Of a DNA stretch of 64,000 bases, positions 48,911 through 62,599 are shown piece after piece; the first letter of the stretch is position 1; each line of letters starts with the position of its first letter. A program made the position numbers and the translations under genes. Origin of the DNA: Centropus unirufus (lineage: Eukaryota > Chordata > Aves > Cuculiformes > Centropidae). The notes beneath the pieces were generated by a model. That model was not told where the DNA came from. It saw nothing but the letters and a program-made list of their open reading frames with translations, and did no database searches. The DNA lies in contig VYZI01000284.1 of the NCBI GenBank assembly GCA_013397695.1, forward strand, positions 418,551 to 482,550, read 5' to 3'.

Positions 48911-51900
48911 GTGTGGTCCTGAGCAATATCTAAAGCTTTTTGATATGAAGGGTCGTAAGATTTCAGGTATATATATCCTTCACCACACTGGTGTAAACAG
49001 AAGCTGAAGTTGTTCAGCACCAACACTGATGTCCAGCATTTGCAGCAGCCCTACACAAAGAAAAGGCTTTCAGCTCACTTCTTTCTTCTGCTGATTCATT
49101 AGTTAAGTGAAGGGATGGCCACTCTCTGCCCCACGATATCAATTCCAGTATAACCCCATGAAACACTGCAAACAGATGGGGTCAATGACGTAATGGACAA
49201 AATTAGAAACACTGGATGTGTTAAATTTCTTTTTATTAGTTTGGTTTTTTTAAAAACTGTTCTATTTTGGGCAAATGTCCCACTTTAACAGCATAGATGT
49301 GGCACCCTTAGAAACCTTTCCTACCCAAACATCTTGCTGGGGGAGAGCTGGTGTGCGTCAGCCTGCAGAAAATGTGGACAGGGATCAAACAAACAGGCAT
49401 AACTCTTCATTGCTCTGCAGAGGAAAGGTGCTTGTTGCAGGCAGAGGATACAGCCAGGTTGCTCTCAGTGGTAAAAGCAGCTCACCTGCCTGCATCTGCC
49501 TGCCATGCAGCAGGCAAAGGCTCCGTGGTCCCTCCTGTACTTTGCTTCATCCCCCCCATCTTCTGCTCTGTCCCTGAGGTCTATTTAACACCCTCTCCAT
49601 CTACCTTTTCCCCAGCCCCCAGCAGGATATTCATTACATGAGAGGATAGGCAGGGGAAAGACCAGAAGTCAGGTGTGCTCTAGTGTCACAGCCTCTTGGG
49701 CTTCGGCCACTGTGATTCTGATCCTGAAGACTGACCGGCAGAGAACTCTGGCCAGCACAATCCCATCATCTAATATTTTCCATGGAGAGATGAAGTTACA
49801 GTTGCGGAAACATTTTCACAAGTCACTGGAAGAAAGCAAAGCCCCTCATATCCCTCAGCCTCTGGTTGCACGAAGACTGTCTTGCTTCTTGCATGTTCAG
49901 ACTGTAATGATGTTTGGCCTTTGAGAAAGACATTTCAGGACACTGTTTGCAGAGAACAGAGGAAACTGCTTTTGGAAAAGCATGTTGGAAGACCCAGCCA
50001 GCACACAGCTCTTCCAGGGATATGTGCTCATGCAGGTCTTTCTCAGTCCCATTGTAAACTGGTTGCACTGTCAAAGGAACCCTAGAAAACCTACCTGACA
50101 TGGATCACTTTCATGTCAGTGCCTTGAATCCAAATCATAAATGTTTATAAATATGAACATCATGAGTAGAGAAGAAACAGTAAAATAAATATCCTCTTTT
50201 TATTCTGTCAGAAGTCTGTTTCAGTGTGAAAAGATGTGGCCTGAGCAGTATGTGTGATATCAGACCTAAACAAGTTTAATTCCATTTTATACTGTTCTAT
50301 GAGTCTTAGTATTTTCTCTTTCACTGAATATTATGACACAGTGACACTGCATTTGTAAGCAATTTTAAAGACTGAATGTGAAAGACCCTGCAAAAAAAAA
50401 TTACAATTTATTGTTCATTTTAATAATAGCATGAATGCTCAAGAAATTTCACCTCAATCTTAATTTTTTTAACAACCACCCTTTTTCATACTTTAGTGCC
50501 TTCAATTAATTGCTCCTGTTATGGAAACTGTGCGTTGCAACTTAATTGTGACTTAAGCTGATAGCACTTTGACATCTGGCTCCTTGGTTATCCGTGCACA
50601 TACGAATGCTTTCTTAAATACTTGCTCATTTGTCATTAAGTTTGGTTACACTATTTCAGGAACTCAAAAAAGGTGCATTAAAGACTTTGGAAGATAAACA
50701 GTGCTCCACTATTGACACTTCACAAAAAGAAATCTCTGGAGACTCATTTGTGTCTTTGCCACAAGAGGTGAGGAGCACAGAGCATACAGTGTTGCTTTAG
50801 AAGCAGACCAGGAATTGCTGGGACCTGTGCTAAAGTCAAGGATGTGATTTCCACATACAAAGACTTACTCAGTCTATGTCTAACTACAGTGAGTACACAC
50901 CAAGGTGTGGAATAATAGTTTGAGCCTCACCATCCAGGGAGGCTTGTGTTGCTAACATCCAAGCCCATGCTGCCTCAGCTTCAAGGATTTTGCAATGTCA
51001 ATTAGCTAAATGAATATTAACTTTAGGAATCTCTATCCCTACTGCTTTTACATCACTCATTGCAATTGCGGGCACAAAATTCCCCTCTAGTCTTTGCTTC
51101 TTTCTGCAAGGGAGAAGAAAAGTGGATCGACCATGTAAAGACTGCAGTACCCACCCCTGGAGTAACTGCTCCATTACAGCACAGTAGGCAAGTACAAACA
51201 GGGTAGAGTCCAGCTTCTCACCTGAGCCTAATCATTGCTCATCCAGATGTTTATGAAAGCAAGTGACATCCCTCCAACCGCTGCTTTTGCAATAGCAGTA
51301 TGAGGAGGCCACCATTACCTCCCTGCAGTTCTGGAGGGATGTCAGGTTTATCCTGTGATTACTTTGAGATCCTCTGATGGGAAATAAATACATTCTTTCT
51401 GTGAAGTTGTAGCAAGACATTTTTCCTCCAAAGCAATATGGGTTTTCTCCCATCACTTTAACTGTACTCCTCAACCAAGTGTACCTTATTCAGAAGGATG
51501 TCATGGTGACTTCACACACAGAACTGAAAGAAACTCCAGAAGACAGCCAAGATTATGCCTACCTCTGTTTCCCTGTGTAACTCTATTAAAGAGGTCCTTG
51601 TACCCTCTGTCATTTTTAAAGCTTGTCCTGGAGCAATTGCCATGGTTTAGAAAAGGTTCAGCAGAGCCAGACCACGACTAATGCAGTAGAGGGTGAATTA
51701 GATTAAACAAAAAGGAATCCCAGATCAGAGGAGTACTTTACCTGACTGAAAATTGGCTCAAAGGAAAATGCCTGAAACTGAGAAACAAATTCTTGGTAAC
51801 CTATTCAGGGATGAGAAGTCTCAGAAAATTTGAAATGACATATGGAGAGCAAACCAAGGTAGAGCACAGGCAGCTTCAAGGAGGAAAACCACTGGTGATA

Positions 51901-54559
51901 AAATGTTCCCTGGAATTTCTTGGTAGTAATCAAGAAGAACGTAAAGGTGGACTGAGACAGAAAGGAATATGTGGAGACAGGAAAGATGCTGCTGTGTAAC
52001 ACAGGGTAACCTGAAAGCAGAATAAGTCAGATCTTCTACTCACCACTAATGAAGAATAAACTCCCAATGAGCAGAATTGAAGACTACCGCATATCCTGAA
52101 CAACAGGGCCTAGGAAGGGGCAGGCAGATCCTGGGGTGTGGGGCATGAGCTGTTGCATGGGGGACCAGAGCTTCCACTCTGATGTGAATCAATCCAGAGC
52201 CCTCTATCAAGAGAATGGGGGTCAGGGGGAAGCAGAGTGCCACTGGAGGAACCATTGCTGTGCTGAGGGCACTGACACTGATTACAAGTCATCAAGCACC
52301 TTTCTCTGATAATTGAAACAAAATCTGGCAACACTGCACTGGAAATACAAAGGAAGAAACGTTAGACTCCTGTCACAGCATTGGCAAAACTGAAGGGAGC
52401 TGACTAACAAAACCTACAGGGAAAGAAATTCTATATTTTTTAGTAAAGTGTGCATAAGGGATTAATATATCTGGGTATTTGTTTCCCTTAACTTTGGTAT
52501 AATACTCTCTATGTTGATCTAGTGAACAACAACAAAAAATAAAGTTAAAATAAGGTTGAGTACAGCCATTCAGCTGTCAATCTAAAATCTTATTAGACAT
52601 GTTTGTCCTCAAATTCAAGTATAACATTTTTTTGATTGATAGAAAATGACAGGTAGTAAAGTTATGCAATTATGCATGGAGGTGACATTTTTTCTCCAGT
52701 AACACTTTAGGAATGTAAGAATTTTGTCATCCTCACTACCTGCCTTGTTGAGAAGATGTGATTTACACTCTTATCTTGGGGGAAGGGAAAAAGAATGGTT
52801 GCTACCTCGGTGAATGATCTGTGCATATTTTAAATTGGAATATACATCCTTTTTATAGTACTATATCCAGGCATCTTTTCTGAGGAGAGTTTCTTTGGGA
52901 CTGGATGTGTTTTTTAACAGCAGCAGAAGGCATAACATGCAAGCAGAAGGCTGACATACTGTAGCAAGAAGACCTATCAACATCCATATACTGGATGCTG
53001 CCCAGTGTCCAAACACGGCCTAAACTTTTGATCATTTCCCATCTCAGTGCATAAGGGCTGAAATGGTCCCTACATACATAGTTTTCTTCCATCTTCTGCT
53101 ACTCAGCACCTGATACTTGCAAACTGGATGTATTACAAGGACCGCTGTACATGCATTACATAGTTCCAATATTCAGCACTTGCAAATGAGCAATAATTAA
53201 TATTAACAAAGTAGGCCTTAGACCTTAATGCAAAACATCAATTCTCTGTCCGAGTGAAACCTTGGTCTATGTACTTTACCAAAAATGGGGTAAGGCAGAG
53301 GAAACCTTTTTAGGAACTATGAGACACAGAAGCAATAGCAACAAAAAAATTACTATTAGACTGTCCCTATCACCCGATTTAGAAAGAAGTCATTCTCCAG
53401 CAGCAGTGTTGCCAACCACTGCTATGCTTCCGCAGTAATAAACCACTCCCTGCTTCCAGTTCAGCTGTCCACAGTTACATGGGATCTAGTTCTGGCTGCA
53501 CAGCTACTAGTATAGGTGATAAAAAAGACGTTAACTCCAAGTTCATGGTTCCCACTAGAATTCTAGGATTACACTTTCATTCACAGTCCAATTTCCTGAG
53601 ACTATTCTAAGTGTAAACAAACAGGACAGCTATCAGCCTTTTATCCTAAATTAGTTGTTAGATTATATATATACACTACAGAAATACACCTGTATATAAT
53701 ACAGACATACACCTCAGAACCAGGTACAGTAGAACACATGGCAGTAGAATTTTTTCAATTTTTGACCCTAAGGCAATATAAATGTTTTTAAATCTCCCAA
53801 TAGAAACTGAATATTTTTCCTGAAAATGAGATTTCTTCAGAACATGTATACATTCAGTTCTGAATTTCTAAGTTTCTTTAAACTTCTGGTGCATCTTGGA
53901 AGAAAAAAATAAAACATTTTCTCAGATACTAGTTTGAGAAAGGTGGCCTATTGCAGTGCTTTCATTCAGTGTGGCTCCATCTTCTTGCATTTGTCATTTC
54001 AACCACTACTGCCTTTTGATTTTGTTTCTACTGGTTCTGACAGCAGATGTGCACAACAGCAATAGACTAACTTTTATTTTTATAAAGAGATAAGCAACAG
54101 TAGTGATCAGATAATGTAGCTTCTCACCCATTCTGACACCCCTGTGAGCTCCTTTACTGGCTGATCTTCTCATTAGTCAAGGTTAAGGTAATGCTGCCAA
54201 AGAGTGTTGTGGGGAATGGAAACCACATGGGTCCAACTTGCTGAGAATCGGGGCCTCCCACCTCTGTGCTGAGACAGCAAGAATTAAAGATGCAGAGACT
54301 TGCTAGATCACACAAGAGGATCCTTCCCACCCAGCTGGAGAAGTCTTTTACTTTGTCCTATGTGACAACTCCAGAAGTGAGAAGATTCTTGTTTCTTCTG
54401 AAGCCCATTCTGTAAACATAAAGGGGGAAATACACAATCAAAATTCCTCACAGCTGAGGAATATTTCTTTATATCCTGTTTAAATTCTCTTTTGATCTTC
54501 ATCCCACCAAAACTTCAGGGGCCATCTTAAATCATCCTGTTCCCAACTTGGTGTTTATG
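48911..54559. other. Unique noncoding-type DNA
   Basis: No gene or clear repeat was recognised in 5.6 kb. 50,530-50,650 has unique, enhancer-like texture. 51,640-52,010 is purine-rich on the plus strand and could be an unrecognised old LINE piece, but no motif was found. Confidence 0.45.
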
Positions 54560-54750
54560 TCTTCCTGTTACTTACACACCATTAAAATGTACTCCTAATC
54601 AAAATATAATTCACTTAATCTTCTTTATAAATTAATCCCCTGAGACTCTTAATCATTTGGATTACTATTCTCTGGACTCTCTCCAATTTCTTGACAGCAT
54701 TCTGAGATTGACGTGTCCCAAACTGCACACAGTATTTTTGATTCAGACTG
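54560..54750 (-). mobile_element. CR1 LINE fragment, different subfamily
   Basis: The antisense signature 'tctctggactctctccaatt', followed by 'gtgtcccaaactgcacacag' and 'tatttttgattcag', is the same CR1 segment as in the neighbouring fragment at 55,145-55,400, but closer to an older CR1 subfamily with 'ctttctccaattt' and 'tggtgcccagaactgg' motifs. The lead-in 'cccctgagactcttaatcatttgg' also fits that older type. Because it repeats a segment present in the nearby copy, the two are separate insertions and not pieces of one element. It is truncated on its right by the tandem repeat that begins at 54,751. Confidence 0.65.
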
Positions 54751-54872
54751 TAGAATATACAAGGAAACCATTCTCAACTGTGGGAATATAGAATATACAA
54801 GGAAAGGATATATATATGTATAGAATATACAAGGAAACCATTCTTAACTGTAGAATATACAAGGAAACCATT
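54751..54872. repeat. Local tandem repeat, about 30-bp unit, four copies
   Basis: The core 'tagaatatacaaggaaa' occurs at 54,751, 54,789, 54,821 and 54,851. Three copies continue with 'cca' and 'tt'; copies 1 and 3 also share 'ct(c/t)aactg', making a 30-bp unit. Copy 2 is cut short and followed by an AT run (ggatatatatatgta). Copies 3 and 4 are directly abutting. The array starts exactly where the CR1 match ends, so it may have grown from CR1-derived or flanking sequence by slippage. Confidence 0.85.
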
Positions 54873-55144
54873 GCCGGAACGTGTCAGAGGGACTATTGAG
54901 GAAACCAAACAGCATTGGTTTTATCCCTTTCTTCCATAAGAAAGCATCATGATTTGACACCTTCAGAAGGAAGCATTTTCATTTGTACTTTTGATATGAA
55001 CTCCTGTTTTGATTTTTAAAGCATATTATTTTGGACACATGTTCTGCATCTAGGCTGGACGCTAATCCCCTAATCTGAACAGCCATGCACTGAGGTTTGC
55101 TATTTTATTTTCACTTACCTGCTTACTATCACCTTTGAGTGAAA

Positions 55145-55400
55145 AGGTGATAAAGCTGCTGTAAAGTCTCCCTGGAGCCTTCTCTTCTCTAGGGTAAACA
55201 AGCCCAAATCTCTCAGCCTGTCCTTGTATGGGAGGTTCTCCAGCCCTCTTAGCATCTATGTGGCCCTCCTCTGGACTGTCTCTAACAGATTCACGTCCTT
55301 CTTACGCTGACAACTTCAGAACAGAATGCAATACTCTAGTCAACGTCCCATGAAAGCAGAGTAAAGGGGGACGCTCAGCACCCTCCTACACCCTGTGTAG
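55145..55400 (-). mobile_element. CR1 LINE fragment, 3' part
   Basis: Read on the plus strand, this is the classic antisense CR1 text: 'gagccttctcttctct', then 'ctctcagcctgtcctt', 'tccagccctcttagc', 'gtggccctcctctggact' and 'agcagagtaaaggggga' in the usual order and spacing. The element therefore points to the minus strand. It covers part of the end of ORF2 and the start of the 3' region. The terminal ATTCTATGATTCT-type repeat is missing on its left side, so both ends are truncated. Many substitutions relative to the avian consensus and a lost reading frame show an old, inactive copy. Confidence 0.88.
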
Positions 55401-57940
55401 GACCACTGGCAGCCCTTAATAACTCAAGACTTCAATTTATCATTTCCCTTACATTATGGTCCTTCAGTTCACTCTTGGTTTACATAGCAATGCTGGTGTT
55501 CACATCAATGTTAATTCATATTTCAAGTAGGAGCTCATGAGGCCCTGAAAGTACATATTTCAGGAGACTCTAGACTCACTACCTTCTCTTTACTTCTTCT
55601 GTCCACTTCTGTAACCTGATCTGAAAAAAATGAGACTTGTCTGTTATGATTTATTCTGCAGAAACCCTTGCTGCTAATTGCAGTTATGGTTCAATTTATG
55701 TTTTAATATACATGCCATTCCTTTATTGGGGTAGAAATTGGACTGTTCAAGGCTTAGTTCCTGGTCTATTTATTTATTTATTTATTTATGACATTCTACC
55801 TTTTAGAAGTTCAGTATTTCATTTGCCTCCCTCCTGTCCCCCTCCCCCTCACCCTCTGGTACTTTCCCATCACACTCAGTAACTTTCTGTAAGTAATTGC
55901 CAGTGTTTCTGTAAGTTCATTAGCTAATTCCCTTAACACACTGAAATGCATGCACACCTGCTGATCTGTATATATATTCAGATGTTTTAAGTATTCTCTT
56001 ACCTACTTTTCATCAATGGCTTTGACAAAGTCGTCATTGCTTGTTAATTATCCATTTCTCCTTCCCTTATTTTTCTTGTTTAACAGATTTTTATATAGCA
56101 TTTCAGTAGTTTACCCATTTTAAAAGCATCATTGATTTAATCTTCCTCATTTATTAATGACTCTACTTTGTCTCCAGTATTTTTTGTTTTCTTAGTATAT
56201 TTCATATTCTTTTCCTCTCTTTAACCCCTTTGGCTATTGCTCACACATTTCTCTTCTTTCTGCGTTAACCAGAGGCATTTTCCTCAAGGTACTGTCTTTT
56301 ATGTGACCAGGTAAAGGTGGTTGTTGTTTACTTACTTATTTCTTTCTCTGTTGCCAGTAAAAATTTCACGGTTTCTTTGTTTAGTTTGGGGTTTTTTTTA
56401 TTTGCCCTCTACTTATTACCACACCTAGAAACTGCTGCTGTCTTGCTCTGTTTTTAGACAGTACCCACCTGTGACTCCTGGTGCCACTGGGGTTGCTATC
56501 TCATAAAAATCCAGATTACTTTCCCCCCATGTTGACCCATTTGTTTATTTACTCACCTGTCATATATTTCCAGTCCTCTAAGTCAGGGTATAACCTGTCT
56601 AGTCTTTCAGTACAATGTCTATTCACTTTTTGGGACCTTTAACCATAAAAGACTAGAAAGTGTAGACATGGTTCTAATCCTACCTTCTTCAACCTTTATT
56701 TGCTTTCTACTAATGACATCAATAAGAGCTGGATGTCTCACCTTTTTTTGTACTACTCTGGACAGCTACTCTAACACCTCATAACTGGAGCAAGAATTTA
56801 GAGTTTATATTTTGCTATTGAAAGAGACATCTCTCCCCATGATGTATGGGCAACAATCAGTCCAGGCTCCCCGACATCCAAGATTATAAATGAGGCAACT
56901 ATTTAACTGGGAAGCTGGGCAACTAGTGAGCACAAGAGAAGGGCTTTTTTTACAGTAGACAGTGATGGAGAAGGTTGAGTTGTCTTTCTCTAAAAGGAGA
57001 AGATCAACTCTAACAATGAACCGAGCAATGCCGGTGGAGAGTGAAAACAGCTAAGTGCAGAAACAGTATGTTGTATATTTGGGCACCACAAGCTCTTGAT
57101 GCAAGTTTTGCCTTAGAGAATCCATAAAAGACTAGTTCCAAACAGGAAAACATTATGAGACACCAAGGAAGAAAGTGGGAAATTCGCCCTGTAAAATAAG
57201 AGAAGAAAGCCAGGAACCAAAGCAGAAAAAAGAATGAGAATGACATGCAGTAAACAGTGAGAAGTTTTTGAGAAGAATTGCACTCAGGAGGAAGGGAGAG
57301 AACCAAGGATCACATGGAGAACCAGGACTGTCTAGCTCCAAAAGATAATCAGGAAGCCTTTCTCCAGAGGTGATCTGGAAACTGGAAGAGTAAAATGCAA
57401 GCTGAGAAGTGCCAGTTAAATTGAGAGTCAGAAAGGAAAGTGAAGAATCTACTGCTTATCTTATGCACCAAATGTATTGTCAGACCAACGATGCTTTTAT
57501 TAGTAAAGATACTCGAAGTGAGTTATCTCATAGATATCTTCAGTAGGAAAATGTGAGTGCTCAGAGATTACCTGAAAGTCACCTGAATAGCAGGGTGCAC
57601 AGACTGCAAAGAAAACGAAAGAAATAGCAAGAAAAGGCTCCAGACTTAACTGAATGGGTGACCACCTCAAACTATGTTATTTAGAAGGAAGCTAGAGCTC
57701 AAAGAACAAGAAAAGTTTCCAAACAGTAAACAGAGCTATTTCATCAGGCAAAGAACAAAGGGATAAAGTGAGAATCTCCCTAAGAGGCAAGTTTTCTGGA
57801 AAATTAAGCTGAATTAAACCTCACAAAGGAGATGAAAACAAATGGCAGCCATTTCCTTAACTGTCTAAACGAAAGGAGAGCACTGAAGAAATGGAGCTGC
57901 TGTAGAGGCAGAATGTAGCAGAGATTAAAGATAACCTACA
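55401..57940. other. Pyrimidine-rich then purine-rich DNA, possibly old LINE sequence
   Basis: About 55,800-56,780 is pyrimidine-rich on the plus strand and about 56,780-57,940 is purine-rich. This would fit remains of two head-to-head LINEs whose better-preserved ends are the CR1 fragments at 54,560-55,400 (-) and the ORF2-like motif at 57,941 (+). No other protein motif was recognised, so this is inference from strand composition. Confidence 0.3.
55766..55789 (+). repeat. (TTTA)n microsatellite
   Basis: About six uninterrupted TTTA units lie in a pyrimidine-rich stretch. Likely length-polymorphic. Confidence 0.9.
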
Positions 57941-58015
57941 GATGGCCCAAAACTAAATTAATACCTTTGCCTCCATTTTCAACGAAGTTGACACAAGGAT
58001 AAAGGGTAATTAGTG
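57941..58015 (+). mobile_element. Probable LINE (CR1/L2-like) ORF2 remnant
   Basis: Translating from 57,945 in frame gives A-Q-N-stop-I-N-T-F-A-S-I-F-N-E-V-D-T-R-I-K-G-N. The motif 'LN-x-FAS-[IV]-F-[NT]' is typical of the linker between endonuclease and reverse transcriptase in CR1 and L2 ORF2 proteins. The surrounding 57.0-58.0 kb is strongly purine-rich on the plus strand, as LINE coding strands are, but no further motif could be recognised and the frame is broken by stops. The real element may extend well upstream. This is inference from one short motif. Confidence 0.35.
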
Positions 58016-61000
58016 GAAAAAGAGGGATTAAAAACAGCCACATTCTTTGTACAAGTAGAACTCAGGTACACTTAAGAGAGATGAATACCCTTGGATTTTG
58101 AAAGCAGTATTCTACTTGGGACAAACACTGTGATAACACACATTCTTAATTTAGATATCAGGTCATGAGTAATACAAGGTCTGCACCCTACTTCAATTCT
58201 CTGTTTCATTTCTTTCATCCCTCCCAACCATGCATTCATCATCCCCTTTAGTTTCCCCAGACTTTTTAACACAGATACCTTTTCCCTAATTCTGTTGTAT
58301 ATATCCATTGAATCACCAGAGAATTTTAGTGAGCAGTTTTCTAACAGTGTTCAGCATGGGGTGGTGTGAAATATTTCAGGTAAATTACTTATGTCTGGCA
58401 ATATTATAAGCATCTGAAAAACAGAATATTGCAGGCAGATTTTTTAGGATTACAATGACATAATGAAGCAAGAGATTAGATCAGTTATGAAAATGTATTC
58501 CTGGTGATGGTACTGAATTTCAGTGAGGGGTGCTCTGTTTGAGTACACTCTTTTCTCTCAGCAAACCATTCCAAGTCATAAAACTGCGTGAAGGGAAACA
58601 CTTGTGGCACTTTCTAGCACCTCACTTCCAGCTAAATGCCTCCTTATAAGCTCAGCCTCACTAATAACGTGAAGGATGAGGTTCTGACAGAGTTAATAAT
58701 AAAACAGCTATACGATTTATACTGAGCTGACTGATATAAGAAACAGCACAACCCCTTCCTTTTCTTCCAAAGAATTTAATTTTCAACATAGTTATTGTTA
58801 ACTATTCTCTGTTAGTTACAAGCCAAAAGCAGAGTTTATTTTATATCATCTATATTCCTTCTTCCTCAGTGATACCTAATGAGTTGAAGGGGCTGGAAAC
58901 TTGTTCTCAGCCAAGCCAATATGCTACGAGTTATAACTGACATTTCACGATTATATGCAGATTTTTCTGTGCCTAGGTGAATTATTTACAAGGTACAGCT
59001 TGTGGGCTCCAACAATCATCTGCCAGAAATCTACACATACACTGAGTCCTTCCTCTCCTGCTGGGAGCATGTGATGTTTTCCACCGCCCTTTAAGATCTG
59101 ACGACTTAACAGAGAAGAGCTCTTCCTGAAGCTGGCACTGACTTTCTTGGGATGGTGGCTGACTAGACTTTGCTGAGGGAAAGAGAATAATGGTGAGCTG
59201 AAACTCCAAGAGTGACTGCTTCAGTAGCTTAAAATAGGCTCTTTTTTTCCCTCTGCATGCAGCTGCAAATCAGAAGTGTCACGATCATTTAAATACTGTA
59301 CTTCCAGACCTGTGTGCATAATTCCAAAGGTAGCAATAACATTGTTTTTTTCTCATTAATAAGGAAAAATTGTATAGAAATTGAAGGTTGCTATGATCAA
59401 TGAAGTAACAGGGAAGTGGATAAGAAAGATAAGAAAATTGTAAGTTCCCCACCAAATCTTACCTTCAGATTTAAGAGAAATGGACCAGGAGAAAAACTTT
59501 TAAACCATATCAGATTTAAGATAGATTATTTGAAGTAAATTGGGAGGTATTTTGAAAGCTGTTTTCTTCTTATTCAGTTTTTTGTTTTATGTAAAACAAT
59601 ACCATGGAAAGCAACATATATTAAAATGAGGGTATATATTTGCAAGACCAATGACAGCGCAGTGCTGCGCCACCAGCAGCCAAGTTGCTCCAATGAGCGT
59701 ATGTGTAGGGTGAAGGTGGCTTCTTCCTGATTCCACAGGTGGGGTTTCTTTCTCCTTCGTAATCGTGATAATTTTTCACTAGTTTAAAATACTTCCATAA
59801 TGTTAAGAAAACTAATGATGTCTACAATTGGGTGGAAAAAAAAGGGTTTTATCACAACCTGCTCTCTCAAGAAAAGCACTAAAAGCCATCTCATGGTACA
59901 CGTAGGTAGCAAAACAATGTAGAAGAGTTTATTTGAGGGGAACAATCCTTTAGTGGCAGGGAAACAGCCCAGAAGACGTAATAATGTTTTTCCTATTTTG
60001 GTATCTATTGTCCTGAAATACCCAATGTGATTCTCTCTTCCCTTCCATTTGAATCTCCACTGACAGATAATCTGCTGCTTCTTTCATTTCCCACTCATCC
60101 AATTTATTTGTTATAATATTAGACTGGATGTAAAATTGTTTGAGTATGTTTTTTTTCCTAACCAGCCTCCTGGGAAAAAAAGACTAACTGTCAGGCTCCT
60201 GCCACTGATAGATAGATAAAATATTGGTGCTTCACTCCCCTCAGGTCACACATGGCAGAGTTTCATGTAGAGGCTAAATATTCAGTAATACTTTTCAGTA
60301 AAATATTTTCACCTTTCATGGCTTTGGGAATTGATCCAGCTTGTCAGTTCAACACACACATACATGCTTAATTATACAGCAGGTAATTCTCTTTGACTCT
60401 ACCAGTCAATATGTGTGTTCCTGAACTTGGGAGTCACATCTACACCCGAGGCTCATTGTCAGTCTGTTAATATCCAACTGTGTCTACTGAAGCCTCCATG
60501 AGACTCTAATAGCAACACCAACATCCTTTTCCTCTGAGAAGGGTGTGGGGAGCACAGCCAAGCTAATCACTTGTTCACCAAAATATAGTCTGTGGCAGGG
60601 AAACATAGAGTATCATTGAGAGAGAAATATCTCTAGAAAGTAGTTAAAATCTTTCTGCAGGAAGAAGTTTTATTCTACATCATTTCCCTTGCAGATAAAA
60701 GGTTTGCATTTTTGTTGAGATTCTTCCTCAGCATACTAGTAAATACCTTTTTTCTTTTAAACCAAAGAACAGTAAAATGGCAATTAATTTGGACTAGCTA
60801 AAATATATAATTACCTAGTCATAAAATGGACCATAAAATTACTACATTGTTGAATCCATTTCATTAGTAGCAGGTACATAAAAACTGTTTTAGTGTAGAA
60901 AGACGTAAGTATTGTGCTTCATTGTTTTCAAATGACAGTGGCTTACTTTTTCTTGTTTTTGCAAACCAGACCTCTCAGAAATGTTGCTTCAGCAGCTGTT

Positions 61001-62599
61001 TTTATACCACTCTTTATTGTGTTCTCCACATTATCCTAGTTTTTGGCTGAAACAGCTCTAAGACATCAACGTAACCTGAAAACTCAAAACCAAAAACTGT
61101 AGGACACATAAACCCCAACTGACTGTTGATGTAGGTAGTTTTACCTTGATAGGCAGGTGGGTTTTTTTCCTTTTTTCTCCTTTTTTTTAACTCCCCAAAT
61201 TTGGTGGTATTGTAGACAAATTCCAAAGTTAAGGAGTAGAGGCAATCCTGTAGTGCTGCTCTCCTAACTTTCATCTCATTATTTATTTGCTGTTTTCAAC
61301 CTGAAAAGCTCAGGAATCTTTCAATATATATATATCTTAAGTATAAAGTGCATTCTATCTAAATAGATAAACAAATATAAATATATAAATATATAAAGCT
61401 TTAGGAGATGAGCAAACTTGTTTTCCTGGAGTTTTCAATCAGTGGTAGATCCACATACCTGCTTTGCAATGTCACACATTCCAGTTAAACATAACATTCT
61501 TCAGTGATCGAGTATCCAAAACAGCATCAAGAAGTTCTTCATTAGGATATCAAAACTGTAGGAATATTTTCAAATGTTGGTATAACTTTTTTTCTTGAAA
61601 GTTCTTTCACTTATTTCAGGACCACCTAGGGCTCTCTAAGTTGTGCAGGAACACGGTTTGAGACATCTCTGTGATGTTCTTTACATCATATAGTTGCTAA
61701 CAACCTGTCAAAGTCATCCTGACACCAAACTGAGAAGCTGATGGTTTTGGTAAGGTATTAGCAGAGATGAAAAAAGATGGTCCTCATTATTGTAATAAAA
61801 CCAACAGAGGCACACTGAGAATCAATTACTGATTCTGTGACCTGTTGAACTAACCCTCAGTCAAGTGGAGAACTGCACAGAGCATGTTACATTATCAAAT
61901 GATTTAGGATGGAATGCTGTCTGAAGTCTTGCAACAAGTCAAGGCAAATACGTTTCCTTAAATTGTAGCTTGCTTAATTACCTTGTTCCTGAGCACAAAG
62001 ATCAAATTGAGCAACTTAAGATGCTGAAGCACTCTGCCAGCTGGACATGAAAAGGAAATAATTAACACACACACAAGAGCTAGGTTTATGGAGAAGACTC
62101 CTACTGACAACAGCAAGGAGATCCAAAGTTAAGACAGACACTGTGTCCTTGACTGGATCCATGTGCCCACAATTTGCAGCACATATTGTATTGTGGAAGA
62201 GCACCATGTGTTGCAGCCATTTCAAGTAAGCAGATGGCTTTTTAAAGTGCTCAATGTAGAGAAAGCAAAGCCTTTTCAAAAGCTGGCATTTCACTCTCAT
62301 TATTTGTCACAGACTGTTCCACCTCTTGCCTTTGCAATGCCCAAGCATCACCAAGGAAGTTCCGTCTCATGGAAGGCACTGTGCAAATGTATGAAAAAAA
62401 AGTTTTGTTCCCTGACACTGCAGAGTGACCTATGAAGCAGAAGATTAATAATGATATTTCGTGTTTTGAAAGCACTGCCCAACATTAACTTACTTTTCCT
62501 TGCAAAATCCCAGCCTCAAGAGAGAAAGCTGACAGGCATCAAAGCCCTGTTTGGTGTCTACCTATGTTTTTCAGGACCTTTATGCCTGCAACAGCATCT
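58016..62599. other. Unique noncoding-type DNA
   Basis: No gene recognised. There is a short GATA run (60,209-60,222) and the AT-rich stretch at 61,323. Open frames of 75-94 codons have no domains. Confidence 0.5.
61323..61397. repeat. AT-rich low-complexity stretch with (TA)n and (ATATAA)n
   Basis: A (TA)6-like run at 61,323-61,335 is followed, after about 25 bases of less repetitive sequence, by AAATATAAATATATAAATAT-type repeats up to 61,397. Low complexity only. Confidence 0.8.
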
